DNA of 36,286 nt. It comes from a virus. Positions 5,346 through 12,686 of this stretch are shown in pieces. Below the pieces are notes generated by a model. That model worked only from the letters and a program-made list of their open reading frames with translations. It made no database searches and was not told the DNA's origin. The translations under genes were made by a program, and so were the position numbers. Location of the stretch: positions 1 to 36,286 of IMG/VR virus record IMGVR_UViG_3300030430_004864; one strand, written 5' to 3'. Each line of letters begins with the position of its first letter. Within the stretch, counting starts at the first letter, position 1.

Positions 5346-6215
5346 ATGAATAACTTACCAGAGAATCTACAAAAACACGATCACCATATGATTGGTGACG
5401 CTATCTACTTTCCAAGTATAAGCAACCATGAGTATCACAATACAGATGGTGTTTCATCTTCTATGATTAGAAAGTTCAGAATATCAGAGCTACATGCTGT
5501 CAAAGAAGAGTTACAAGAAACTCCTGCTTTACGTTTTGGTTCCGCCGCACATGCTTTGATAGTTGAGGGAGAAACAGTTTTTAACAATGAGGTAGCAGTT
5601 ATAACTGGCAGCATGTATACCGCTTCAGCTAAACAAATGATAGCCGAATGTGCCGAGAGAGGTGTAACTTGTATACCGAACAAAGACTACGAAACTATTA
5701 AAAATATGTCTGAACATTTGCTACCGGTAGCAGAAAAATATCTTAACCCTACTGAAGCAGAATATCCTGCTGAACACTTTAACAGCCCGTATGAACGAGC
5801 GTTGTATTGGTGGGAAGATGAAGTTTTATGTAAACTGAAAGCCGATGTCGTTCGACATCCAATAACTAATGCTTATGATCCGAAATCAATCGTGATAGTG
5901 GATTATAAAACAACAAAAAGTTGTGATCCTGCTAAGTTTATGACTTCAGTAAAACAATATGGTTATGAGTATCAGGCAGCTTGGTATAAAAGAGGTTTTG
6001 AGAAAGCTGGGTTCAAAGTACAAAACTTTGTTTTTGTGGCCCAAGAAAAAGTTTCACCTTATGCATCTAAAGTTTTTGTCATAGAAGCAGAAGATTTAGA
6101 CAAATACTGGATAGAATTGGAATATATGTTGCAACAATACAAAAATTATAAAACAGGACTAACAACAGAATTAAAAGCTTATAACTGTCCTGATGTTTGG
6201 GAGTTAGAATTATGA
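5346..6215 (+). CDS. RecE-type exonuclease (PD-(D/E)XK, DUF3799)
   Basis: This 289-residue protein matches the nuclease domain of exonuclease VIII/RecE, which chews the 5' strand of double-stranded DNA to make 3' single-stranded tails for recombination. Visible motifs are GSAAHALIVEG with the family His near residue 69, KADVV with Asp167, and VDYKTT with Asp186 and Lys188 as the metal-binding core, followed by QYGYEYQAAWY (about 204-214) as the Gln/Tyr motif. The length is that of the isolated nuclease domain. ATG 5346 follows an AGGA site. It pairs functionally with the Sak4 and ssDNA-binding genes at 6737-8320, although those lie on the opposite strand. Confidence 0.85.
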   Translation: MNNLPENLQKHDHHMIGDAIYFPSISNHEYHNTDGVSSSMIRKFRISELHAVKEELQETPALRFGSAAHALIVEGETVFNNEVAVITGSMYTASAKQMIAECAERGVTCIPNKDYETIKNMSEHLLPVAEKYLNPTEAEYPAEHFNSPYERALYWWEDEVLCKLKADVVRHPITNAYDPKSIVIVDYKTTKSCDPAKFMTSVKQYGYEYQAAWYKRGFEKAGFKVQNFVFVAQEKVSPYASKVFVIEAEDLDKYWIELEYMLQQYKNYKTGLTTELKAYNCPDVWELEL

Positions 6216-6487
6216 ATCAAGAAGACTATACTTATGAAGAAAAATGCAACTTTGGCGAAAATCTTGGAGAAGATTTAGTTAATCACCCAGATCATTACAC
6301 ACAAGGCTCTATAGAATACATAGACGCTGCACGTGCTATGTTAGGATCTGAAGGTTTTATCAGTCTTTGCCAGGGAACAGCAGCAAAATATATTTGGCGA
6401 CATAAGCATAAAAATAAACCATTAGAAGATTTAGAAAAAGCTAGAGTTTATCTTGACTGGATGATTGAAGAATACAAAAAAAGGTGA
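6212..6487 (+). CDS. DUF3310 family protein (91 aa)
   Basis: The start is placed at ATG 6212, which overlaps the exonuclease stop as ATGA. The block NHPDHYTQGSIEYIDAARAM, then AAKYIWRHKHKN and EDLEKARVYLDWMIEE, is the signature of the DUF3310 family, common in phage genomes and often labelled a nucleotide kinase without proof. No catalytic P-loop is visible. It probably acts in early nucleotide or DNA metabolism, given its place behind the exonuclease. Confidence 0.82.
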   Translation: MNQEDYTYEEKCNFGENLGEDLVNHPDHYTQGSIEYIDAARAMLGSEGFISLCQGTAAKYIWRHKHKNKPLEDLEKARVYLDWMIEEYKKR

Positions 6488-6493
6488 AAAAAG

Positions 6494-6676
6494 ATGAATA
6501 ATTACGACGCAATAGCAATTACACTCGGTTTTAAAAAGGTTGATACACATGAGGAAGACGCAGAAGCATGGCAGACTTTAATTGATACTGGTTTGGTTTG
6601 GAAGTTAAGTTCTAAATATATTAAAACAGCTAAAAGGCTTATTGAGATTGAAGCAAAAATAAAAAATGATGAATAA
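6494..6676 (+). CDS. Hypothetical protein (60 aa)
   Basis: ATG 6494 follows AAAAAAGGTG six bases after the DUF3310 stop. The product is helical (EEDAEAWQTLIDTGLVWKL, YIKTAKRLIEIEAKIKNDE). Similar short proteins are common in phage early regions, but no family is recognised. It is the last gene of this plus-strand trio, which meets the opposing unit at the terminator just downstream. Confidence 0.68.
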   Translation: MNNYDAIAITLGFKKVDTHEEDAEAWQTLIDTGLVWKLSSKYIKTAKRLIEIEAKIKNDE

Positions 6677-6691
6677 ATTTTTAGTAATGCT

Positions 6692-6717
6692 TAAAAAAAG
6701 CCGGCATGTAGCCGGCT
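6692..6717 (-). terminator. Intrinsic terminator of the Sak4/SSB operon
   Basis: On the minus strand a perfect 7-bp stem, AGCCGGC/GCCGGCT with a TACAT loop (6699-6717), is followed by a run of T (6693-6699). It lies about 20 bases after the stop of the DUF669 gene at 6737. This is the clearest terminator in the window. Confidence 0.85.
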
Positions 6718-6736
6718 CTCTGTAGTACAAACGTTA

Positions 6737-7204
6737 CTAACCTAAACTAGGTTTAGCTCCAACGGCAGAGCCAGAACCAAGGTTTTGGCTAGTGTTAGAA
6801 TTAGCACTATCAGAATCGGTTAAGGGTAAATAACCTTTAATTTTAGTAAAAATCTTACCGTCCCTGTTATCGTGATCGATAACAAGTCTCAACTTCTTAC
6901 CAACAAAAGCTTCTTTCTTATCTGGTAAACCATCAAAGCCTACAGCTTTCACTAATTGTGTAAAAATCTCGTTTGAGATTCTTTTGGCATCAGCATTCGA
7001 ATGCCAAAGATTGTAGTATTCTTTGTGATCAAAGTTACTTTTGTCCCCTAGTTCAAACAATACAGTCATAGCTTTGTCACCTGACTGTGTTTGCACTTCT
7101 TCTATTTTTATTACACAAGATTCATAGACTCCAGGTTTAACAACCGTCTTATCAGAACCCAGTTTAATATCTTTAAAAAAATCTACACCATCAAAATCAC
7201 TCAT
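6737..7204 (-). CDS. ssDNA-binding-like protein (DUF669 type)
   Basis: The 155-residue protein begins with a short acidic segment, then a strand-rich core (VKPGVYESCVIKIEEVQTQS, AMTVLFELGD, then KEYYNLWHSN) and a flexible Ser/Asn/Gly-rich tail from about residue 130. This matches the DUF669 group, phage proteins usually found beside Sak4 or similar recombinases and thought to bind single-stranded DNA with an OB-like fold. ATG 7204 follows GGAG and overlaps the previous stop. The position, third in a unit with Sak4, supports the role. Confidence 0.7.
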   Translation of the reverse strand: MSDFDGVDFFKDIKLGSDKTVVKPGVYESCVIKIEEVQTQSGDKAMTVLFELGDKSNFDHKEYYNLWHSNADAKRISNEIFTQLVKAVGFDGLPDKKEAFVGKKLRLVIDHDNRDGKIFTKIKGYLPLTDSDSANSNTSQNLGSGSAVGAKPSLG

Positions 7205-7584
7205 TTTATACTCCTTTTTTGTAATTTTTCAAGAATCATTATTCTTGTTTTTATATCGAAATTTCTGAATCTTAATTTTGCCATCTCTGAAAAAGCTGCT
7301 GTAAGATTTCTATAAACGACTTCTACATCTTTACGATTTTGTAAATCTACATCTTCGCAAAAAGTGGCACAAATGTATTCTTTCAGATCTTCGATTTTTT
7401 TGTGGTTGGTACAAAGCATGTCAGAATATTCATATGATGCTTCAGAAAAATCTATATCTTTGAAATGACTTTTTTCGATCCCATCATAACTTTTTAAAGC
7501 AGCATACTTTTCTTCCCAACATTGTTCGTCCCAGTCACTGTTTTGTAAATCAGTAGTGAAATCTGACAAATCAAGCTTCCTCAT
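7201..7584 (-). CDS. Hypothetical protein (127 aa) in recombination operon
   Basis: It lies between Sak4 (14-base overlap) and the DUF669 gene (ATGA overlap). The product is mixed, acidic at its N terminus (LDLSDFTTDLQNSDWDEQCW) and helical and basic at its C terminus (MAKLRFRNFDIKTRIMILEK). No catalytic motif is seen. Its position suggests an accessory protein of recombination or replication, but function is unknown. Confidence 0.7.
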   Translation of the reverse strand: MRKLDLSDFTTDLQNSDWDEQCWEEKYAALKSYDGIEKSHFKDIDFSEASYEYSDMLCTNHKKIEDLKEYICATFCEDVDLQNRKDVEVVYRNLTAAFSEMAKLRFRNFDIKTRIMILEKLQKRSIK

Positions 7585-8320
7585 TTATTAGCTCCTCTAC
7601 TGGTTCTGGTGTTGCTGTACCAGCAACAACCTTATTAAAACCTAATTTAGCGATTACACTAGATAAGTTTGGTTCTTCTAATGCCTCTAGTTTGCCTGAT
7701 CTGTCTTTACAAACAAAACCTTCAGCAAGAGTAGTTTGTAACCATCTTGTGTGTACAGCTTTACCTTCACTATCAGTTTGTTCCATAACACGCAAACACA
7801 AAACCTCGTCAAAGAAATAAGGTATTGACTGTCCTAGTTTTGTACCAATCATTTTTGGTTGAAAAAACCAAACACCATCATTATTTTCTTTGGACATTTT
7901 ACAAACAAATATTACATGCATAGGTAAATCTCTAAACATACGCATAACATTAGTACATGTAATCTGTACGTTACCATAAGCTTTACGAGCATCCTTATTA
8001 ATACTTAGTTCGTGGTCCAAAAGAATCTCTGACATCTCAGAAATAGAATCTAAACAAACGGTATCATAGTCATGCTCACCAGCTCTTAACTCACCATATA
8101 TTTGGTTTAACTCTTCGTAGGTTTTTATTTCTATTGCATCAACGTTCTCTTTATCACGTATAGATAGAAGTCCTGCTTCCATACTTATAACAAGCACTTT
8201 ACCAGGAGCCGTTGAGCATGTGTAAGTTTTACCTGCACCAGACTCGCCATAAATTAAGATTTTAGCACCTTGCTTATTAACAAGCTGATCAGGTTTTACT
8301 ACATTTTTTAAAATACTCAT
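7571..8320 (-). CDS. sak4: Sak4-like RecA-fold ATPase / single-strand annealing protein
   Basis: The start is placed at ATG 8320, preceded by GAGGAA; an upstream TTG frame from 8335 overlaps that site and is unlikely. The 249 residues show a Walker A loop GESGAGKT at residues 25-32 and a Walker B-like YDTVCLDSISEM, in the shortened RecA core typical of phage Sak4 proteins (AAA_24 type). Sak4 anneals or pairs single strands, helped by its ssDNA-binding partner, here probably the DUF669 protein two genes downstream. The RecE-type exonuclease at 5346 would supply the 3' tails. Transcription starts at the divergent promoter region 8340-8376. Confidence 0.8.
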   Translation of the reverse strand: MSILKNVVKPDQLVNKQGAKILIYGESGAGKTYTCSTAPGKVLVISMEAGLLSIRDKENVDAIEIKTYEELNQIYGELRAGEHDYDTVCLDSISEMSEILLDHELSINKDARKAYGNVQITCTNVMRMFRDLPMHVIFVCKMSKENNDGVWFFQPKMIGTKLGQSIPYFFDEVLCLRVMEQTDSEGKAVHTRWLQTTLAEGFVCKDRSGKLEALEEPNLSSVIAKLGFNKVVAGTATPEPVEELINEEA

Positions 8321-8343
8321 ATTAATATTCCTCAATAAGTTGA

Positions 8344-8372
8344 CATAAATTGTAGCATAATGTTACTTTATG
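8344..8372. promoter_or_regulatory. Possible operator, inverted repeat CATAAA/TTTATG
   Basis: An inverted repeat, CATAAA(TT)GTA with TAC-TTTATG, spans 8344-8372 and covers both hexamers of the minus-strand promoter. It lies just upstream of the gene for a helix-turn-helix protein at 8397, a natural candidate for its binding protein. The repeat is imperfect, so the call is tentative. Confidence 0.35.
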
Positions 8373-8376
8373 TAAA
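8349..8376 (-). promoter_or_regulatory. Promoter TTTACA-N16-TACAAT for the Sak4 operon
   Basis: On the minus strand TTTACA (8371-8376) and TACAAT (8349-8354) are 16 bases apart, each one mismatch from consensus. The start codon lies 28 bases after the -10, with a GAGGAA site between, so this transcript has an ordinary leader. Confidence 0.6.
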
Positions 8377-8396
8377 CACAAATTAAGGAAATTATT

Positions 8397-8720
8397 ATGG
8401 AAAATAATTTAGAGTGGTATGCAAATTACTGCCACAGATTACAACGCATAAACTTCCAACGGCTTAAAGAATTGAAAAACAAAGGGATAGAACCACTTTA
8501 TCCTGATAAAAAAGTTAAACAGTACAAACTTAATGAATACATAAAACATTTAGGTATGGCTACATCTGTTGAAACTTTTGAAGTATCGCTCGCTACTATT
8601 AAGGCTTGGCGTTGGGGTTATAGAAAACCTAGCGTAAAACAAGCAAAAAGAATTATACAAAAAACCAACGGCAAACTTGATTACGAATCAATCTATGGTT
8701 GCCCGAATGATCTAAGTTAG
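8397..8720 (+). CDS. Helix-turn-helix DNA-binding regulator (107 aa)
   Basis: The C-terminal half (VETFEVSLATIKAWRWGYRK, then PSVKQAKRIIQKTNG) has the form of a Cro/YdaS-like helix-turn-helix: a recognition helix beginning SLATIKAWRWG and the turn 'Kps...a..i...tngk'. The N-terminal half is basic and Tyr/Asn-rich. ATG 8397 follows AAGGA. The stop TAG shares its G with the GTG start of the primase gene. It faces the Sak4 operon across a 76-base divergent region and probably regulates one or both directions. Confidence 0.68.
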   Translation: MENNLEWYANYCHRLQRINFQRLKELKNKGIEPLYPDKKVKQYKLNEYIKHLGMATSVETFEVSLATIKAWRWGYRKPSVKQAKRIIQKTNGKLDYESIYGCPNDLS

Positions 8721-10840
8721 TGTTCTCAATAAACTTTAGTGGCGAAGAATCTGTCTACGATTTAGCTATGTCCTATTATGATGAGGGTTTAGACGTAGTG
8801 CCTTTGCTAAGAAAAACAAAAAAACCGCCAAGTTTTTTCAAAGGTTGGGCTCACTTCAAAACTGACAGACCTAAAAGATCAGAGGTAGAAAAATGGTTTA
8901 AAGATCGGGACGACATGACAGTAGCATTAGTGTGTGGACAATTTATGGTAGTAGATGCTGATACACCAGAAGCTATGTCTTGGGTAGATAAAAATTTACC
9001 ACCATCACCTTATAGAGTCCGTACGGGTAAGGGCATGCATTATTACTATAACAATCCACAAAACTACACAACTTTTGCTACAAAAAGAACCAACGAAACA
9101 CCTATAGAAAGACATATTGATTTACGTGGCGAGGGTGGTTTGATAATAGCGCCATACAACAAACACGCTAATGGTCAAACTTATATGCCAATACAAAACC
9201 CAAACTGGGATTTATGGGGTTTCGAAGACTTGCCTGATTTTACTGAGAAAGAGTGGGTGCAAATTACTGGCAACAATAAAGTAAATGGCCAATCAACTGT
9301 AGCGCCTTTTTCTTTGAGTGGTGTCAATGAAGGATCTAGAAACGATCAAGCTGCACGACTAGCCGGTTATCTTATAAGCAAAAATTTAAATTTAGACTTT
9401 GCCAAATTTTTTATGGAAAGTTGGAATCAACAAAACTCACCACCCTTACCAAAACATGAAATATTGTCTGTAGTAGACAATGTAAAGAAAACACACGATA
9501 GAAAAAATCAACAAGCACCCCTGTTTGTACAAGCGACAGAAAACATAACACCACCAAAAAATCTATTTAGTCCACCAGGTATTTTAAAAAATATGTTTTT
9601 GTTTGCCGAAGAGATAGCACAAATTAGTCAACCTGAGTTAAGTTTAGTAGGGGCTATTAGTTTAGCTAGTGTCTGCTGTGGGCGTATGTATAGGACAGAT
9701 ATGAATAACTTTAGCAGTTTGTATTTTGTTGGCGTTGCTAAGTCGGGCCAAGGTAAAGAAAATATCAAAACTTTTGTTGAAGCTGTTCTTAATAAAACTA
9801 GACACTCTAAGATGATTGTAGGTGATGGTTACACTTCATCAGGAGCCGTTCACTCAACACTTAAATATAAACCTACACAAATAACTATTATGGATGAGTT
9901 TGGTAAAAGGCTAGAAAATATTTCTGCACAACAAAACACAAATGTAGAGAGCGGCATACAAACTTTAATGGAAGCCTGGGGTAGATGTCATGGTGCTTTA
10001 CGTCCTGATAACTACTCACTTATGAACACACCTGAACAATATGTAGAACAAACTATGAACCGCATTTGTTATAAACCGGCTATTACTTTAGTAGGTTTGT
10101 CTGTTCCAAAAAATTTTTATGGAGCTTTGAACTCTGGACGTGTGGCTGACGGTTTTTTAAATAGATTTTTAATTGTTGAATCTAAAGAACCACGTAAGGT
10201 AACTGCCCTTAAGAAATTCAAAAGACCGCCACAAAATATAGTAGATTGGGTTAATGCAATCAGGAAACCGCAAACTGATTTTGGTGACATAGCAGAAGAA
10301 AATTCACAAGTAGATGTAGGACAGAAAGTATTGGATTTTGATGAAGATAGTAGACAGTTGCTAAGTGAGTTTGCAGAAGAGATAGTGCGAAGACAAAACA
10401 TACTTGAAAAAGATAACTTAGAACCTTTGTTGTCAAGATCTCGGGAAAAAGCCATGAGACTTGCACTAATTTGTGCACTTGCTTGTGATGTTAAAGCTCG
10501 CAACATACAAAAGGAACATACAGAGTGGGCAATAGATTATGTTAGATATTACGATCTACTATTTATAGAAACATGCCGAGATAAAGTTGCTTCCTCTGCA
10601 ACAGAGGCAAAAATAAAATCTGTTTTATCTTACATTAGGACGAGGGGTGCTGAGGGTATCAGTAAAAGAGAAGTAGATAGACATGAATTATTTAGATCAA
10701 TGAAGTCATATGAAGTCAAAGAAATAATAGACCGGCTAAAAAATGCCGGTGAAATACAAGAAATAGAAGTAAAGGTTGGGGGAAAAGGACGGCCTACCAA
10801 AAGATTTGTAGCCGTTGATCCTAATTTTTATCAAGATTAA
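8720..10840 (+). CDS. Primase-polymerase / ATPase fusion protein (706 aa)
   Basis: Residues about 10-170 form an archaeo-eukaryotic type primase-polymerase domain: VVDAD (Asp79, Asp81), GKGMHYYY (His107), and HIDLRGEGGLIIAP (Asp134). A helical PriCT-like linker follows (about 200-262). Residues about 285-560 form a P-loop ATPase of the DUF3987 type with Walker A GVAKSGQGK (338-346) and Walker B ITIMDEFG (Asp392, Glu393). The last 70 residues look like a winged helix. It should prime phage replication and act as its helicase or loader. The start is GTG 8720, coupled to the regulator's stop. Confidence 0.82.
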   Translation: MFSINFSGEESVYDLAMSYYDEGLDVVPLLRKTKKPPSFFKGWAHFKTDRPKRSEVEKWFKDRDDMTVALVCGQFMVVDADTPEAMSWVDKNLPPSPYRVRTGKGMHYYYNNPQNYTTFATKRTNETPIERHIDLRGEGGLIIAPYNKHANGQTYMPIQNPNWDLWGFEDLPDFTEKEWVQITGNNKVNGQSTVAPFSLSGVNEGSRNDQAARLAGYLISKNLNLDFAKFFMESWNQQNSPPLPKHEILSVVDNVKKTHDRKNQQAPLFVQATENITPPKNLFSPPGILKNMFLFAEEIAQISQPELSLVGAISLASVCCGRMYRTDMNNFSSLYFVGVAKSGQGKENIKTFVEAVLNKTRHSKMIVGDGYTSSGAVHSTLKYKPTQITIMDEFGKRLENISAQQNTNVESGIQTLMEAWGRCHGALRPDNYSLMNTPEQYVEQTMNRICYKPAITLVGLSVPKNFYGALNSGRVADGFLNRFLIVESKEPRKVTALKKFKRPPQNIVDWVNAIRKPQTDFGDIAEENSQVDVGQKVLDFDEDSRQLLSEFAEEIVRRQNILEKDNLEPLLSRSREKAMRLALICALACDVKARNIQKEHTEWAIDYVRYYDLLFIETCRDKVASSATEAKIKSVLSYIRTRGAEGISKREVDRHELFRSMKSYEVKEIIDRLKNAGEIQEIEVKVGGKGRPTKRFVAVDPNFYQD

Positions 10841-10849
10841 GGAGTATTT

Positions 10850-11314
10850 ATGATTAAACCTAGTTTAGAAACAATAGACGATCAAAAAAGAGAAGAGCGG
10901 GTGGCAGGTTACTTAGAGGGTAAATGGGATGTAACTTGTCACAAGCTTCCAGTATCTTACGGTTTAGATTACTGGATAGAATCAAAAGAAAAAAGTTTTT
11001 GGTGTGAAGTAAAATGTCGTACCTTTGCTTACGATAAATATGATACTTTCATTTTATCAGCTGCAAAATTAGCGAAAGGAAGTGCATTTGCTAATGCTAC
11101 AGGTGTGCCTTTTATTATTGTTTATGCTATGACAGATGGATTGTATATGCATAAATGGCAAAAGAATCATAATTATGAAGTCATGATGAATTTATCACAA
11201 GATCCACAACACGTTGATGACAATGAGCCTTACATTCACATACCGAAAAATATGATAGAATGTATTAACGATTTACCATTAGGTATGGATAGGAACGAAA
11301 TAGGACTATGTTAG
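10850..11314 (+). CDS. PD-(D/E)XK nuclease, resolvase-like (154 aa)
   Basis: The N-terminal half carries the core YGLDYWIESKEKSFWCEVKC, with Asp40, Glu53 and Lys55 as the metal-binding D...ExK set, preceded by a helix with Glu15/Glu16. This is the layout of small archaeal-type Holliday-junction resolvases and VRR-like nucleases. It follows the primase by 9 bases with an AAGGAG site, so it probably cuts branched replication or recombination intermediates before packaging. Its stop overlaps the holin start. Confidence 0.7.
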   Translation: MIKPSLETIDDQKREERVAGYLEGKWDVTCHKLPVSYGLDYWIESKEKSFWCEVKCRTFAYDKYDTFILSAAKLAKGSAFANATGVPFIIVYAMTDGLYMHKWQKNHNYEVMMNLSQDPQHVDDNEPYIHIPKNMIECINDLPLGMDRNEIGLC

Positions 11315-11781
11315 ATATATTAAAAAATACTTTAGCGACTGTAGCACCAACATTAGGGCAAGCAGTAGGTGGGCCTTTAGGCGGAGCTGCTGCAAATATG
11401 ATTGCTAGTGTGCTTGGTTGTAAAGCAGAGCCAAAATCTATTGCACAGGCTATGCAAAACGCTACACCTGAACAGTTACTAGAACTTAAAAAAGCAGAAA
11501 AAGAGTTCGAAGTAAAAATGAAAGAGTTAGATGTAGATATTTATAAATTACAAACACAAGATATACAAAATGCACGAAGTGCTTTTTCGGGCGATTGGAC
11601 CTCTAAAATATTAGGGTTTATAACATTAGGTGGTTTTATGGGTTATATATTTTTAGTAACAATACAACCGCCAGAACAAAATAGTGAGGCTCTTATTAAC
11701 CTTGTGTTAGGTTACTTAGGTGGTTTGGCTAGTGCAGTCATATCCTTTTACTTTGGAGCATCACACAAAAAGGACGAGTAG
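11308..11781 (+). CDS. Holin, GTA-type 3TM family (157 aa)
   Basis: An N-terminal Gly/Ala-rich hydrophobic helix (about residues 8-36) is followed by a charged coiled helix (LLELKKAEKEFEVKMKELDV, then QDIQNARSAFSGDW) and two C-terminal membrane helices (ILGFITLGGFMGYIFLV; LGYLGGLASAVISFYFGA). The ARS-x(4)-DWTSKI and C-terminal FYFGASHKK are typical of the three-TM holins known from gene transfer agents and marine phages. The protein would open the inner membrane late in infection. Its stop codon lies inside the 5' arm of the hairpin at 11776-11852. Confidence 0.75.
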   Translation: MLDILKNTLATVAPTLGQAVGGPLGGAAANMIASVLGCKAEPKSIAQAMQNATPEQLLELKKAEKEFEVKMKELDVDIYKLQTQDIQNARSAFSGDWTSKILGFITLGGFMGYIFLVTIQPPEQNSEALINLVLGYLGGLASAVISFYFGASHKKDE

Positions 11782-11852
11782 TCTGTTGACTAGCGTAAAG
11801 CTCAAGGGTTTTTCAGAAAGTTGCGCCCTGGGAACATCAGACTACTCTTTTT
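11776..11852 (+). ncRNA. Large hairpin with T-run between two holin-like genes
   Basis: GAGTAGTCTG (11776-11785) pairs perfectly with CAGACTACTC (11838-11847), followed by TTTTT (11848-11852). The 52-base loop has an inner AGGG/CCCT helix (11805-11808 with 11826-11829). The 5' arm contains the holin stop codon, and the next gene's ATG is three bases after the T-run with no Shine-Dalgarno. It could be an intrinsic terminator with a structured head or a switch controlling translation of the second membrane protein. Confidence 0.6.
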
Positions 11853-11854
11853 AA

Positions 11855-12205
11855 ATGCAAGATATTGTCACTATAATCCAACAAGTAGGTTTTCCGATAG
11901 CAGCAGCTCTCGGACTAGGTTGGTTTATTTACAAGCTAATCATGCGTATTGTTGACGGTATGGAAAATAAATTAGATGTCGTTGACGAAAAGGTAGCTGA
12001 ACAAATAACCGCCATGGAACAAAGATTAGGTACAAAACTTGATTCACAACATGGTATCTTAGTAGCTTTGATTGACAGGATTAGAAGCCTTGACAACGAG
12101 ATCATTAGACAGGACACTTTAATTAAGACCATATTAGGTGTGCCACAATTAATTGATAGCAATAAGATAGCTAAGGCAGATAGAGATGACCAAAGAAAAG
12201 ACTAA
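11855..12205 (+). CDS. Holin-like membrane/coiled-coil protein (116 aa)
   Basis: An N-terminal membrane helix (VGFPIAAALGLGWFIYKLIM, about residues 10-30) is followed by a long coiled coil (residues about 38-85, DVVDEKVAEQITAMEQRL and so on). This shape is seen in BhlA/UviB-like small holins and other phage lysis accessory proteins. The start at 11855 is the only one that keeps the membrane helix, although it has no ribosome binding site and lies just behind the hairpin. It overlaps the csgF-like gene by 20 bases. Confidence 0.6.
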   Translation: MQDIVTIIQQVGFPIAAALGLGWFIYKLIMRIVDGMENKLDVVDEKVAEQITAMEQRLGTKLDSQHGILVALIDRIRSLDNEIIRQDTLIKTILGVPQLIDSNKIAKADRDDQRKD

Positions 12206-12686
12206 TTATAAAATGAGTGATTATTATAAGGATAAATACAAGAGGATGGGTTGTGCTGTTTACTTAATCCCGATCTTGGCACTTCCTGTCCTCGCCGATG
12301 AAATTAAATTTCAATTCAAATCACCATCATTTAGTGGTATAGGCACAAGCCAACACTATCTGACAATAGACGAGCAAGAATATACAAGACGAGAGGCATT
12401 AGAGGCAGAGATCAAGGCTATGCAAGATGAACTTGAGCGTGATGCACAAAATACAACGTTAGCCAGGTTCTTACGAAACTTTGAATCTAGAGTTTATGCC
12501 CAACTATCTAGACAGCTGGTGGATCAACTCTTTGGTGAAAATCCTGCTGAACAAGGTAGTTTTACTTTATTCGACAATCTTATAACTTGGACTACGGACG
12601 GCATAACTATTACAATGTCTATATTTAATGAAACAACTGGCGAAACAACTACTATTACTATTCCTATTGGGGACTTTGGCTTCTAG
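12186..12686 (+). CDS. csgF: CsgF-like curli assembly protein
   Basis: A signal peptide ending LALPVLA (cleavage after about residue 37) is followed by DEIKFQFKSPSFSG, the clear counterpart of the CsgF N-terminal segment (FQF-x-NP-x-FGG) that plugs into the CsgG channel. The C-terminal half ends with a strand pair (TDGITITMSIFNETTGETTT) matching the CsgF C-terminal domain. In curli systems CsgF forms a second constriction on the CsgG pore and anchors nucleation at the surface. The start at 12186 gives an unusually long charged n-region; ATG 12246 would give a short standard signal peptide and may be the real start. The last 59 bases also encode the start of CsgG. Confidence 0.85.
   Translation: MTKEKTNYKMSDYYKDKYKRMGCAVYLIPILALPVLADEIKFQFKSPSFSGIGTSQHYLTIDEQEYTRREALEAEIKAMQDELERDAQNTTLARFLRNFESRVYAQLSRQLVDQLFGENPAEQGSFTLFDNLITWTTDGITITMSIFNETTGETTTITIPIGDFGF

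Noticed and set aside
8340-8368. Plus-strand promoter TTGACA-N17-TTACTT for the regulator gene
   Set aside because: The TTGACA is perfect but the -10 at 17 bases is poor (TTACTT), so it is mentioned only as possible; the minus-strand promoter there is better.
11308-12205. Curli accessory proteins (CsgE or CsgB) upstream of csgF
   Set aside because: Both products have membrane helices and coiled coils of holin type and lack signal peptides or curlin repeats.
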